64,000 bases of DNA, from positions 70,203,806 through 70,267,805 of the forward strand of contig CM074179.1 in NCBI GenBank assembly GCA_037179385.1, given 5' to 3'. Position 1 is the stretch's first letter; every line of letters begins with the position of its first letter. This document shows, in pieces, positions 12,377 to 23,805 of the stretch. Source of the DNA: Holothuria scabra (lineage: Eukaryota; Echinodermata; Holothuroidea; Aspidochirotida; Holothuriidae). Position numbers and translations under genes: made by a program. The notes beneath the pieces were generated by a model, which saw only the letters and a list, made by a program, of their open reading frames with translations, was not told the origin of the DNA and did no database searches.

Positions 12377-13553
12377 GTATGACCAAATGTTTCTATACTA
12401 GATGTTTGATACAACTTTAGCACTCCGTCCTAAACATTTCTATAATATAATTATGCAATATCAACAATGTTTGTCAGGCCCTTAGCCAGACAGATCACCA
12501 AAGGAGGGGGGGAATTTCAGGTAAAAGGGGCGAAAATTTTGCAGCTTACGGAACATTAGCCGAAAGGAGAGCCGTCATGGGTACCTCAGTTTTGAGGGGA
12601 ACACGGTTACTAATTATAGTACCCAACCCCTGGTTCATTTCTCCAGTTAGCTGCTTCAATAAGCAGCAGTTTGATAACTATTCTGGTACAATAAAAGCCC
12701 AAAAACTTTGTGGACCGAATAACAACTTACAACAATTATGAAAAAAAAAGTATTGCAGAAAAGGGATCAAATTATTTATAGTGCATTCAAGGGCGACATT
12801 CCTTTTCAGTTTATTCTGAGATAAAGTGCTCCCCTCCCCCTTGTCTGCGGCCCTATGCTGATTTTTGTGTTTTTTAGATAATAAATGTCATTTGAAAATT
12901 TTCCTATATTAATTTGAAAATTTCGTATATTAATTTGAAAGTTCAAAAAAGTATTAATCATCATGTTACCGTTTAATCAGCCTACAAATCAGTGACGAAC
13001 TAATATTGCATGTCGGTCCTCTGAACGTTCTTTAGAGACTGCTTTAACTTGTCCGTAGGCTATTTGCGCCCTCTGAACAAAGTTCCTGCTCCGCCAGTGG
13101 TTGAAACTGGTCCTTCATTGAAAGGGTTGTATTGTTAAAAATCTGTCTTTCAACATATGCATTTAGGCAGACTATTAGAATTTGGATCATATTCTGAGCT
13201 GTTCGATCTTACCTTCATGATGAAAATTGATTCTAGCTGTCATGATCATAGGATGAAATCTTCAATATGATCGAATCCAGATTCCTTACTGACTAATTTG
13301 TTATGCACCGTTCCATATTCTCATTATCCCCCACATATATTTCATGCAACATGAAAAATGGGGAACGGAGAAGAGCATCTAGTGTGTTAATACTTTTATA
13401 TTTTCTATATATTTTTAATTAAAATCTTAAATATAAAAATTTCTTAAACATTGGTGAAGTGCGGTACAAGGTATTACTTCACGTCATGAAGAACAGAAAT
13501 TATGAACCAAACGGTCGTTCCTGACTGAATGAATCTTTATTTGTTTTTCACAG
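12377..13553 (+). other. Intron with decayed repeat text
   Basis: Lies between exons a and b of the unrecognised membrane protein. It contains a G-rich stretch near 12505-12515 and C-rich text near 12832-12840, flanked by phrases such as CCCTTAGCCAGAC and CCGCCAGTGG that look like old DNA-transposon remnants. Short repeated AATTTGAAAATTT text lies near 12890-12945. Confidence 0.5.
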
Positions 13554-13979
13554 AAGGAAATGGGACATCACTTTGGAAGTAACGTTGTCTTCGTAAAAGT
13601 TTGCAGCACGTCCGGTTCCTCTAGAAGTCATCAAAGTGTTGAAAGAGTGGGAGACAAAATTGTAGTTGCAAGTAATACGTCCATGCAAACATCGCTAGTA
13701 GAAGAAAATTTCGGATCAGATTGGTTGAGTAGTTTAGAACGAGAAACTTCTGAGAGGCGTTTTATCCGAATCAATGGTGATGACACTGCAGATTTTGATT
13801 CGTCCATATTAAATGTAACTAGTACAATTAAGTCATTTCAACCTGTGCTTGATTGTTTGAAAAAAATATGCGTGTTTTTTGTTGGCCTACTTGGGGTTGT
13901 TGCTATAGGAATATTGCTGTGTGGTACATTCCTGTTCTCTGCGTGTCGCTACATATATAATAAGGTTACATGCAATTAA
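13554..13979 (+). CDS. Unrecognised alpha/beta membrane protein, terminal exon b
   Basis: A 141-residue terminal exon after TTTGTTTTTCACAG, in frame with exon a; together they give 228 residues, or 222 from the exon-a ATG. It continues the alpha/beta pattern with SNVVFVKV and KIVVASN, then has a Ser/Thr-rich linker and an N-glycosylation-type NVTS. A single hydrophobic segment at residues about 192-216 of the joined product (ICVFFVGLLGVVAIGILLCG and following) is followed by a short basic/aromatic tail. This fits a type I or tail-anchored membrane protein with the alpha/beta part N-terminal to the anchor. Function is unknown. A TIR-like or NTPase-like fold is possible, but no diagnostic motif is present. 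Confidence 0.65.
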   Translation, partial: KEMGHHFGSNVVFVKVCSTSGSSRSHQSVERVGDKIVVASNTSMQTSLVEENFGSDWLSSLERETSERRFIRINGDDTADFDSSILNVTSTIKSFQPVLDCLKKICVFFVGLLGVVAIGILLCGTFLFSACRYIYNKVTCN

Positions 13980-14155
13980 ACCTAATGATTTATAGTCTTC
14001 CTTGGGCGACTTCGTTTCTTTGTCCTTTAAACATTACACGGTCTTAGTTAATGCAATAACATTGGATTACAAGCAGGGGTACTGTTAATTCATCGCGGAG
14101 CAACGTCCTAATGATGTGACTTGGGTGAGAATCTGTCAGACGAACAGATGAGTAA

Positions 14156-14161
14156 AATAAA
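14156..14161 (+). terminator. Candidate polyadenylation signal
   Basis: AATAAA 177 bases after the stop codon of the membrane-protein exon. It is a plausible 3'-end signal; an ATTAAA also overlaps the stop codon itself. Confidence 0.4.
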
Positions 14162-14209
14162 ATGAAGCTGTGGACAATAATCTTGGAGTCCTAAGCCCCC
14201 TTCGCTCTG

Positions 14210-15560
14210 AAGTATTTCGAAGAACGTTCCTGCCCGTTCTGGAAATTTCATGAAATGAGATGGAACGGGATAAGGACGGGTTAAAACGTGAACTTTGGGT
14301 TTTAACTACGACACGACACAGTTTGAAGTAAGTGCATTACGACTGCAGACGGTTTGTACAACGCTTGTCCAGCGTTTAGAACGGAGAGACGTTACCTTCA
14401 TGTCGGTTTGCAGTCCGTTCTAAACAAGTTGCAACCCGCTCGGGACCGATCTAACCTCTTTCACAGAAAGTTCCAACCAGCTCAGTGTGGTTTTTTTCAA
14501 GGCTTACATTACGACCCGTCCGTTCAAACTAGTTCATGCCCAGTCTTGCCCGTTTGTACTGCGTTATGAGGCAGTCTTAAACACGCTCAGAACGGGGATC
14601 TGGATCACATTCATGTCCGATCCGCTTTAAATACGATCCGTGACAACCAGTTCTCATTTCATTTCGGTATTACCGTGCATTAGTAAACATGCCAGTTTTG
14701 TAAGGACCTTTCATCGCCTAGACACAGATCCTCTATAAGCTGATTAAAATGTCCTACTGCTAGTCTCATTTTGTTCTTCAGTCAGTACCTCATCCAACAT
14801 GTTCTAATTCTCTTCGTTCTTGTCTGTTCTTTTTCTTTTTCTTCACAAACTCTGATCTCTTCATATTGTTACCCTGCTTCCACCAACAGTTGCAGGACAC
14901 CAATATTCATCATATTTAGCGTTGGCCCTACTTGTATGTGCCCGATAGTATCAAAAATGTTACACTTTTTAGCCAGAAAATTGGTTTTCAAATTGCCAAA
15001 ACTGCAAACGGGATGGATGTAGTCAAAATGTAGTAGAAACGTAGAACACCTGACTAAAACTGATTTGACGTCTTGACAATGTAGACGAAACGAGTAGATC
15101 AGAATAAAGACGGAGTACGAACTTTGTAGAACTGAAGAGAAACGTATCAAAAACTTAAAGATTGATTAACGGTGCTTAAGAACGCACTGACGACGTAATG
15201 AACCGTAGCAAGGTCTGTCAGAGAAAGAACGGAGTGGAACGTAGCAACATCGGTGATAGAATTTTTTCCCTGTTCGCAAAATGTTCAGCTCGTTTTGGAA
15301 TACTTCGTTCCACGTTCGCAGTAAGGTGTTTCCGTTTCCAGTACGGCAATTTCGTTCGAAGTACGGCCTTATCCGGTCCTATTTTTGAACGGGTAGAACG
15401 GGATCGAATTTTATACAAGTTTGTAATCTGGCCCACTATCCCGCAATTGCCCGTTCATACCGTTCATACTAAGGTTGTATTCGGTGACTCCTACGTTCAA
15501 TCAGTGCATATTTCGTTCTTTCCCGTTACACCCTGTTCCTTCAGAACGTAGTGCGAGCTA
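14210..15560. repeat. CCGTTC/GAACGG-rich repeat-like region
   Basis: The hexamer CCGTTC or its complement GAACGG, with near variants (CGTTCC, ACGGG, TTCGTTC), recurs in both orientations across about 1.3 kb. It is dense at 14220-14600 and 15180-15550 and sparse between. The open frames here (for example 15198-15551) follow this motif and carry no domain. It could be a transposon with subterminal motif arrays or a degenerate minisatellite. I could not fix terminal repeats or a period. Confidence 0.4.
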
Positions 15561-16555
15561 CCTCAGTGTAAAGGGGGTAAACTTGGTTATGCTTGAATCG
15601 TTTTGATGTCACCTTGCAAAAGCGTGCCCTCCTCTTGAGATATATCAACAAACCGACAGCAACAAATGCGGGTATCTAATTGGTCAATCAATTGTATATA
15701 CTCGTAAGTTCGCATACACATGGGCGGATTCTACCACGTGCTGCTCACAGACTTAAACCTTCCTTTCACAAAAGTCAGTGGTTCAGCCACTTTTTCCTCC
15801 AAAGTGACGTCAGTGGCGACGTCAGCTCGTAAGGTCTACAAAAATGACAACTCTGTATAATAATAATAATCAAGGGTCCATATTGTGAGATATACCGATT
15901 GCTGTTGGACTACATAAGTTTTGTCAGAAAAGGCTGCTTCCCACCTCCTTCAAAATCGTCGGGGAACGTAAATCTGTATGATGAAACTTCTAATCTTTAC
16001 CATTCCAGAGAAGAGCAAAGAAAGATGCAAATGGGTCTGGACGACACACAAGTTAATTTTTGCGTTCTGTATATTTTTGTGGGCAACCGTCATTCTAGAA
16101 TATCACTAGTGATGTTAGCATAAAAATGATTTGCGCTGAAAAGGTTTTTTCTCCTTGTTTTCCGAAAACGGGAAATCGGCCGTTCTATTTTAGGTTATTT
16201 TTTAGGCTTTTTCCTTTTCCCGAAGCGTTTTCTTGATTAATTTACGTACAATAAATCTACGAATACCAAGGTCAACAATAGTTGATATTAATTCCAAAGA
16301 GTTTTCATAAATAATGATACCACGAACATATGTTTAAAAAAGTGCGTTTGTATGTGAGAACTTGCACGTACTACGTAAGTTAAAATTATAAAGTTAGCGC
16401 ATAATTATTATCAGGTACATACTTTTTATGAAGATAACTTTGTGACATTGTCTGATCCATCGGGTCATCAAGTTTAAGTTCCTATTTTGCAAGAGTAGGC
16501 TAATCCATCAATTATATTACCCCAACGAAATTCTGTTAAAGAAAAAAAAGAAAAA
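15561..16555. other. Intergenic, nothing recognised
   Basis: Mixed-composition sequence with short open frames only (74 codons or fewer). No domain, RNA gene or clear repeat was identified. Confidence 0.5.
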
Positions 16556-18595
16556 CAAGAGGGCAATCCGCGGAGTTGCTGATCTCATCGCTAGCAAACG
16601 CGGGATTTAATTCTATCAAGCTCATTGTTTTCGTACGAAAATTTCCCATTGTGTTTGATGTGCTAGAAACGTGTTCCAGAAGTGAAAATAATGATGTCAG
16701 CGTGTTTTAATTTGGCTTACTGGATGTTACTGATCATACGCAGTAGGTGTGTTACCGACAAGCGCGCATGATAGAACCTTAGCAACAATTGTTGCACAAT
16801 GTACGCCTGGATGAAAAAATAGAGAAACGCGCAACGCAGTGACGTCAGTATGATGACCTCTGTGAGGAGCTTGCACCAAAGGTCAAAAGGTCAAATTCAG
16901 CGGACGCACTAGTTGTTCTAAAAGACATCCCGCCATGCACCACATTTCTTTACTAAGCTTCCGTGTGTGTTATTTGTCCTCCAGAAGGTGGTTGCGTTAG
17001 TTGGCTTTTACACGTGTGTAAACTCCCTATAGTAAGGCCGAGACGAACAAAACGCGTATCATTGCATGTTACACCAACAAATTCGGACAGCTGATTAACC
17101 AATCAGATACGCGCGCTTAGCCTACCACACGCGCATTACGAAGTCTACTGCGTGCGGCCACACGCCTCATTAGGGAGCTTTAGATTACACGACGTGGTCA
17201 GGGCGACGCGGTGTTTTAGACCACAGTTCACGACTTCGAGCTGACGTCCGCGCCCTTAAAATATTGCGCTTTAGATTTCTACGACGCGGCATGAAAGTCG
17301 CGAGGTGGTATTCTAACTTTGTTTGAGTAGCAGACGCGCAGACCAAGCTGTTAATGGTAACAGTAGTTAGCGGAAACGTGTAAGTCAAACTAACTGATTA
17401 TGTAGGCCTAAGTTGGAGAGTGGAAAACCATCGAGTTCGTGAAGGAATTGCAGTGGTTATTGAACTGATATCATGGACGGCGATGAATATATGAATTTAA
17501 TGAATTTCAGCTATCAACAGCATGTTAATATGTAGTGCGTAGTATAAGCACATTGCCGAATAGAAAGACGCGCCAGTCAAAGTGTCACTTCCGCGTGCAC
17601 CGATGTTTGTGAATCCACGAGGCGTTATTTTCCGTCTTATGAAACCGTAACAAATATTGACTCACAATTCTTTCAAACCCCACACAATTAAAGAAGATTT
17701 CTATAAGCAAGACAATTATGGAAAGGTTTGCTACACCTTGGACCGGGCTCTACGAGACACATTTTCTCAGTTTGGGGCACATCTTCACCACCTTTAAACA
17801 AAAGCCAACAACCAGCAGTTTTTGAAGTTAAACCGTGCATTTAACTTCCTGTTACGCGACTTCAAACCTTAGTTGCCATGGCAACGAAACATTTTGGCAG
17901 AACATGTCACTCCTGTTATACGTTTCATGTTTCTTGTCGGTGCAATGTTTTCCCCTGGAATTATGTACAAAAAACGATTTTGACTCAATTTGAACTTTGA
18001 CCTTAGACGGCCACTTCCAGAGTCTGTTGCCATGGCAACCATATGTTTGGGTACTTCTAGTCATCCTCATGACATATGCGAAGTTTCATGTCACTAAGAT
18101 GTTTCATTACCGAAATACAGACAAAAGTATGATTTTACCTAAATTTGACCTTTGACCATTGACTTTTGACCTTTGACCTTCACTTCCGGGAATCTGCGAG
18201 ACACAAGCTTCGACCCTGGGGTATCTTCCCACCAAGTTTGAAAACGATCGGTCTAGCTCACTAGGAGGAGTTCGAGTTAAAAATTTCTGCTTTTTTTCAC
18301 TTGAAAATAGACACTTCCACTTCCATCACGTGACCTTAAATGTCTGTTGCCATGGTAACCATGTATGTTGGTAGTTCTATATATTCTCATGACACGTGCA
18401 AATTTTCATGTCAGTGCGATATTCCATAACAGAAATAAAGTAAAAAATATGATTTTCACCAAATTTGACCTCTGACCTCTGACCTGTGACCTTTACTTCC
18501 GGTTATGCAATATGTACAGCGGTTCTACCTAGGATATCTTCCTACAAAATTTGAAGAAAATCGGCCGCTTAGGAGATATTAGCGAAACAAAAATT

Positions 18596-18622
18596 CACAC
18601 ACACACACACACACACACACAT
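18596..18622. repeat. (CA)n microsatellite
   Basis: Alternating AC/CA run immediately after the conserved GAAGAAAATCGGCC block of the long repeat. The same arrangement occurs at 22656. Confidence 0.9.
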
Positions 18623-18989
18623 ACATGTTTTGACCGTCAATCGGGGACACATTTTTTTTAACCATGAAAATGTGGATATCCCCACTTAGGGTGTATCGAC
18701 ACTTGACTAGGGGAAAAAACGCTCATGTCCCCAATTTACTGGTACTACACAGATACACATACACCCATGCACCAGCCCACAGTTTGTCACCTAATGTTAG
18801 GTCCATCACATGGAAATTGGGGAAAACTCCAAAATGCTTCAAACTTGCTGTGGTACATCCTTGAAACGTGAGAAGTTCAATTTCATGGCTAATTTTGCAT
18901 TTGGCAAGTGGGGATATCCCCACTTGCAGGTGTATCCACACTTGCCCAGAGAAAAAAAGGCTCATGTCCCCGTTTTACACCAAAAACAT

Positions 18990-19066
18990 ACGCACACACA
19001 CACACCATCACCCACCCACACCACCACACCACCACCCACACCACCACCCACATACACACACACAGA
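18990..19066. repeat. CA/CACC-rich tract
   Basis: Imperfect ACAC and CCAC repeats inside long repeat copy 1. They produce artificial His/Thr/Pro-rich open frames in three frames, which I do not call as genes. Confidence 0.85.
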
Positions 19067-19264
19067 CACGTTTGGACCCCTCACACAGAATTGGAGTTTT
19101 GGTTACCTTGGGGGACCCCAGCTTAGGTTAGACAATTGGACTAGTAACTTGGGGGCACCCACCATTACCATGGCAACAGTACCAATTTCAGCTGGCATTC
19201 CCATTTATAGCTCAACGGGCAAAGTGATTGCAATATCTTTTCCTCCTCACGGAGCGATGAGATA

Positions 19265-19726
19265 AAAAAAAAGTTATTATTGTTGTTTGGTGTTTCTAAT
19301 CTACACCATTAGCTTATAGTTAACAGCGTTCGAGTGTGTGTGGGGGTAGAGGGGCACTTTTTCTTTTCTGTATTATTGTTTCATTACACATTTTTTGTTT
19401 GTCTTGTTTAAAAACCAAAGCCAATCGCTTCAAACTTTGTGAAGATCATTCCGCTAATAATAAAGAGAAATAGCAGTCCTTCTTTGTCTCAAAATTGTTG
19501 TTTCAAATTCAAATTGTTAAACCCGACCGATGCAGAAAAAGTAGCATTATTCCGAGCATGAAAGGTGCAATTACAACAAAAAACAAAGCAGACTGGAATC
19601 GATCATTAAACTTTACATAAGGCCTGCAACTCATGCTAAAAACATTCCAAATGCGGTCGATTAACAGTTTGTGTTGAAGTGACATTGAAAAGTCTATAAA
19701 ATACACTTGATTAGTTAAAGTAAAAA
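19265..19726. other. Spacer between the two long repeats
   Basis: About 460 bases of AT-rich sequence separating the end of copy 1 from the start of copy 2. Nothing recognisable; a short G-rich run lies near 19335. Confidence 0.5.
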
Positions 19727-22655
19727 CAAGAGGGCAATCCACGGAGTTGCATATCTCATCGCTAACATGTGCGCAAGTTGGTTACAGAACTTGAACTATG
19801 TATGAGCTAGAAGTTTTATCTGTGCTGAATTTTATGCTACAGTAGATTGTCATTGACAAATATTACCTACTAAAACTCCATGCCACAATCTTGAAGTCCA
19901 AGGGAAGGGGACGGAAGTTTTTTTATTCGTAAGATAGCGAGGGGAAAGAATATGGCACAGACAAATCAAGTTCTTGAACAGGCGCACCTTATTCAGAAAA
20001 ACATCATTTGGATATTTAAATTTTGACACTGGATTATATAAGAACTGGAGAGATAGGCTACCCAATCTTTGTAATGCTTGCCCTTTTAATCCAGTAGGCC
20101 TATCTAAGATTTTGGAACTAATTTATTTTTTAAGATGCTGTTATCCCCTTGCAAAACTATGAAAAAAAAAAACGAGCTTGGCTGTCACACTAAACTGATA
20201 CGATTAGATATGACAACTATAATAAAAGTAAGACGCTTTTGGGGACGCTTTAGACAAGTGCGTAATTGTTATTATTCACTCGCTAGCTGGGCGTATTGTC
20301 CATTTTGACCCGACGGCAAACTTCATGTGTGTCGAACTGATATGCACATCAAGTGCGTCTCAATTAAAAAAACTGGGCGTGTGCACGATGTTGAACGTGT
20401 GGCGTTAGAAGATTTCCGGGCGACGCAAAAACCTTTTCTGCGTACTGACCTGTGACCAATCCAAACAAGGATTGCCCGTGGCAAGGAAATTGTCACGTTC
20501 CCCCCCCCCTTTTTTTTTTTGGTGATGCTCCAGAACCGCCAAGTTTTAAGGGCACCAATATGTAAGATAGAGGCCCTATGCCTAACCTAATGTTAGTCAC
20601 CCACAGTTTCATATCTTGGGTTATAACTCAAGCGTATGAATGGCGTACGTTTAGCCCCAGACCTAGCCTACATACTGTTAACCAGCTTGAGATTTCAAGT
20701 CTAGCCCTAGGTTTGACTTCAACTTTCATACTACTATGCCTAACAGTTACAGCAACTTTGGAGTGAAAACAACTGCCTGCATACACCATATGAGAACACT
20801 CTAGATATAAGGGCCATCAGAGTGAAGTGCTAGTAGGAACTTAAAAATCTCACTGCAGCATACAAGCTAGTAAAAAAAGAATTTGAGACTGTTACTACGA
20901 AGTACTAACCTAGGAGTCTAGCTTATTTATATTAATTGAAGAAAAATTGGCTAGTTACAAAACATTAAAGTGGGGATGACGCGGCCAAAATAAGTTCCTA
21001 GGTAACTGTTCTTTGGGTACACCTTGACATAAAGTGAATGATTTCCCTATTAAATTATGTCCATAAATACTGAAATACGACGTTTTGAATTCCCAATTAC
21101 AGGCCAGACTCAGACCATTTGAAATTCGAAAGCGAGAAAACGTATGTGAACGCGTCTCAAAATGGTGAAGTCATTGGAGGCACGGTTAGCAACACTGTAC
21201 CAGAGAGCTCACAATCATCGAATCATGTGCATGGTAACGCGTGTTAGCGCAAACATAATTGCAAACACCGGTGCTCCGATAGCAGTGAGCGTACATTGTT
21301 AATTGTACATTGGGCGGTGACTGTTTAGTATTCGCAATAGCATCTTCATCAAACAGCTCATACAGTAAAGACGCGCTCGTAGTGGGGACGCGCTTAAGTG
21401 TGGTCTACTCATACATATTCATAGCTGTTCTTTATAGCAACCAAACCGCGTCTTCCTTGTACAAAAACAGAACTATTTTTACCCGCGCGCATGCACACGC
21501 GAACACATTGGCCAACGATTTGCTCCGAATTCCCACCGTGGTCGGCGCTTTTCGCTCTGTATGTTGGACCTTGCATTGTGATGTAATCGTTTTCATGAGG
21601 TTGCTAAGATAAGATAACTTTACCGAGCGTCACATTAGTTCTACATCTAGATGCGCGCCGTAGGGCAGGGTTTGTGCCGCAAATTACGTCATAAAAGTTA
21701 AGCGAGCTGTTGCGGCATTTTTCGAAATTGGATTTCGAACGCAGTTTTCCTTCAAATATCATTCATGCCGAATTGTAGCGGTTTGTAATGGGGTGTGAGA
21801 TGATATTTTTAAAATACTGTATCTAATCTTGCAATAGCCTACACAAAAGTTTTTGTGGCCGTGTCATGCCCACTTTAACCTTTGACAATCTGTAACGTGA
21901 ACTATGTCCTTGGTTGCCATGACAACCACACATATCGGTAGAACTAACAGTATCATGCCTAGGCTATTACACTTAAACTTTCAGATTTGTGGGATGCGTC
22001 CGTTAAGAGTTGAAGTGAGTACAAAAAAAAAGTATTTGACCCTCTGTCGCGTGACCTTTGACCTTGGTTGCCATGGAAACTATATCTTTTGGTAGAACTA
22101 GTCTACCCTATTATACTTGTGAAGTTTCATGTAAAATGAAGGTTTTCTTTTGAAGTTTTAGTACAAAATAGGAAAAAAGTGTTTTTCTGCAAAATGTGAC
22201 CTTTGACCTCTGACCTTTGACCTCTTCTTCCCAGCGTCTAAGAGACACAAGTCCCCACCCTGGGGTACCCACCTACCAATTTTGAAAAGAATCGGTCCAG
22301 CCCACTAGGAGGAGTTTGAGGGACAAAAACGTTGTTTTACGAACAAATTATCACTTGGAATTTTTTGGTTCCACTCTTCCACTTGACCTTTAAGCTCTGT
22401 TGCTATGGCAACCACATATTTTGCTAGGTCTAGATGCAATCATCATATGTGTAAAGTTTCGTGTCAGGAGAACGTTTCGTTTTGGAAATATAGCAGAAAA
22501 TGTGACTTCACTAAATTTGACCTTTGACCTGTAACCTTTGACCTTCCCATCCGGTTGTGTATTAAAAATGCAATTGCTCCACCTGAGGTACCATCTTACT
22601 AAGTTTGAAGAAAATCGGCCCAGCCGTTTACAAGAAATTAGGAAAACAAAATTGG

Positions 22656-22686
22656 ACACACACACACACACACATACACACACACC
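22656..22686. repeat. (CA)n microsatellite
   Basis: Alternating CA run within long repeat copy 2, at the position equivalent to the tract at 18596. Confidence 0.9.
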
Positions 22687-23035
22687 CATACGCGTTTCTG
22701 GCGCCTATCGGGGACATGCTCATTATACCAGTCAAGTGGGGATATTCTGTTTTTCCTAGTCAACTGGGGATAATCACAGGTCATAATCAAGGTGACTGGG
22801 GATCCTGAAAAATCTACACACACATTTTCACACAAATTCAAACAAAAAACATGGAAACGTGGATATACCTCAGATCAAACTGTAAAGCTACAGGCACTTA
22901 TCTGACACCCCACTTTGCATTATTTTGGACTTTCTAAAACCGGGGATATCCCCGTTTCGCGGGGTATCCCCAGTTCTACTGTAATTTTCATGCGTGTATC
23001 CCCGATTGACCCCAGAAACGCACGCAAACACACAC

Positions 23036-23072
23036 TCACCCACCAACACACACACACACACACACACACACG
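23036..23072. repeat. (CA)n microsatellite
   Basis: Second CA run of long repeat copy 2, equivalent to the CA/CACC tract of copy 1. Confidence 0.9.
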
Positions 23073-23273
23073 GACAGGTCTTGACCCCTCTCTCAGCCAT
23101 GGACCTTCAGTCACCCCGGGGTACCTCACCATGGGTTAGACCTCGAGACTAGTAACCTGGCAAAATTTACCGTTACCATGGCAACCATTGCGATTTAAGC
23201 TGGCAGTGCCATATATAGCCCAAGAGGCAAAGTGACTACAATGTCTCATCCTCCTCACGGATCGATGAGATAA

Positions 23274-23805
23274 CAAGATTTTCCAATACGTGGACAGATT
23301 CTCCTCAATTCCTCTGCCATATAAAATGACCGACAGTTCATCTTGACATACATGTTTTTCAGTAGGCAGCAGTTGAATTAGACGTCGGTTTGTTGGAACT
23401 TTGAACAGCCTTGCCAACATGATTCCACAAAACTGACCGTCGTCCGAGTTGCGCGAATTGGGAAAGTCTGGCAACGAATTGGCCGATTTGTTCTTCACTG
23501 TCTGTTTTTTTTTATCGACTTTTATGTAATGATTAAATTTTAAAATGATCAGAAAATTACCAGATAAAATGTACCTCTACAATTAGATGGAAAGGTAATG
23601 TAAAGAAATTAATCTTTGGAAAATCAGCTTGTATAGGAACTGTACAAACCTTGCAAGATAACATTATGATGAGTATAAATTTAAACTCGAGCAACTTCAC
23701 TGACCGGCGAAAATCCGTTCTCAACTTCAAGGGAGTGTGGCAATGAGTCGTATGCCGCAACCTATAGACTTTACAAGTTTCATCGAACTTTACAATGATC
23801 TAATG
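23274..23805. other. Spacer, no supported gene
   Basis: A minus-strand open frame runs through here (23136-23498). It extends into the adjoining repeat and has no recognisable domain or splice support beyond an AG after a T-rich run, so it is not called. Confidence 0.4.

Larger units (their letters stand above)
16556..19264 (+). mobile_element. Long interspersed repeat, copy 1
   Basis: Begins with CAAGAGGGCAATCCGCGGAG followed by ATCTCATCGCT. It ends with CTCCTCACGGAGCGATGAGAT, whose complement again contains ATCTCATCGCT. The same two end sequences bound 19727-23273, so the pair defines one family. Inside are tandem sub-units with GTTGCCATGGCAAC palindromes (17874, 18030, variant at 18348), runs of TGACCTTTGACC, the phrase AGTTTGAAAACGATCGGTC and two CA tracts. 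The first 1.2 kb is not clearly shared with copy 2. No protein-coding capacity was seen. It is likely a non-autonomous element or composite repeat; the class is unknown. Confidence 0.5.
19727..23273 (+). mobile_element. Long interspersed repeat, copy 2
   Basis: Starts with CAAGAGGGCAATCCACGGAG and ATCTCATCGCT and ends with CTCCTCACGGATCGATGAGAT, matching copy 1. The strongest internal similarity to copy 1 runs from about 21880 to the end: RFX-like GTTGCC-AT-GGCAAC variants (21913, 22067, 22399), repeated TGACCTTTGACC, AGTTTGAAGAAAATCGGCC, a CA tract, GGGATATCCCC text, a second CA tract, then a shared 100-bp terminal block. The 5' two kilobases contain mixed sequence and short open frames without domains, so another element may be nested there. 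Confidence 0.5.

Noticed and set aside
18723..19265. His/Thr/Pro-rich open frames over the CA tracts
   Set aside because: They follow simple repeats in several frames and both strands inside a non-coding repeat.
23136..23498. 120-codon minus-strand open frame
   Set aside because: It extends into the terminal block of the long repeat, has no recognisable domain, and its only splice-like signal is an AG after a T run.
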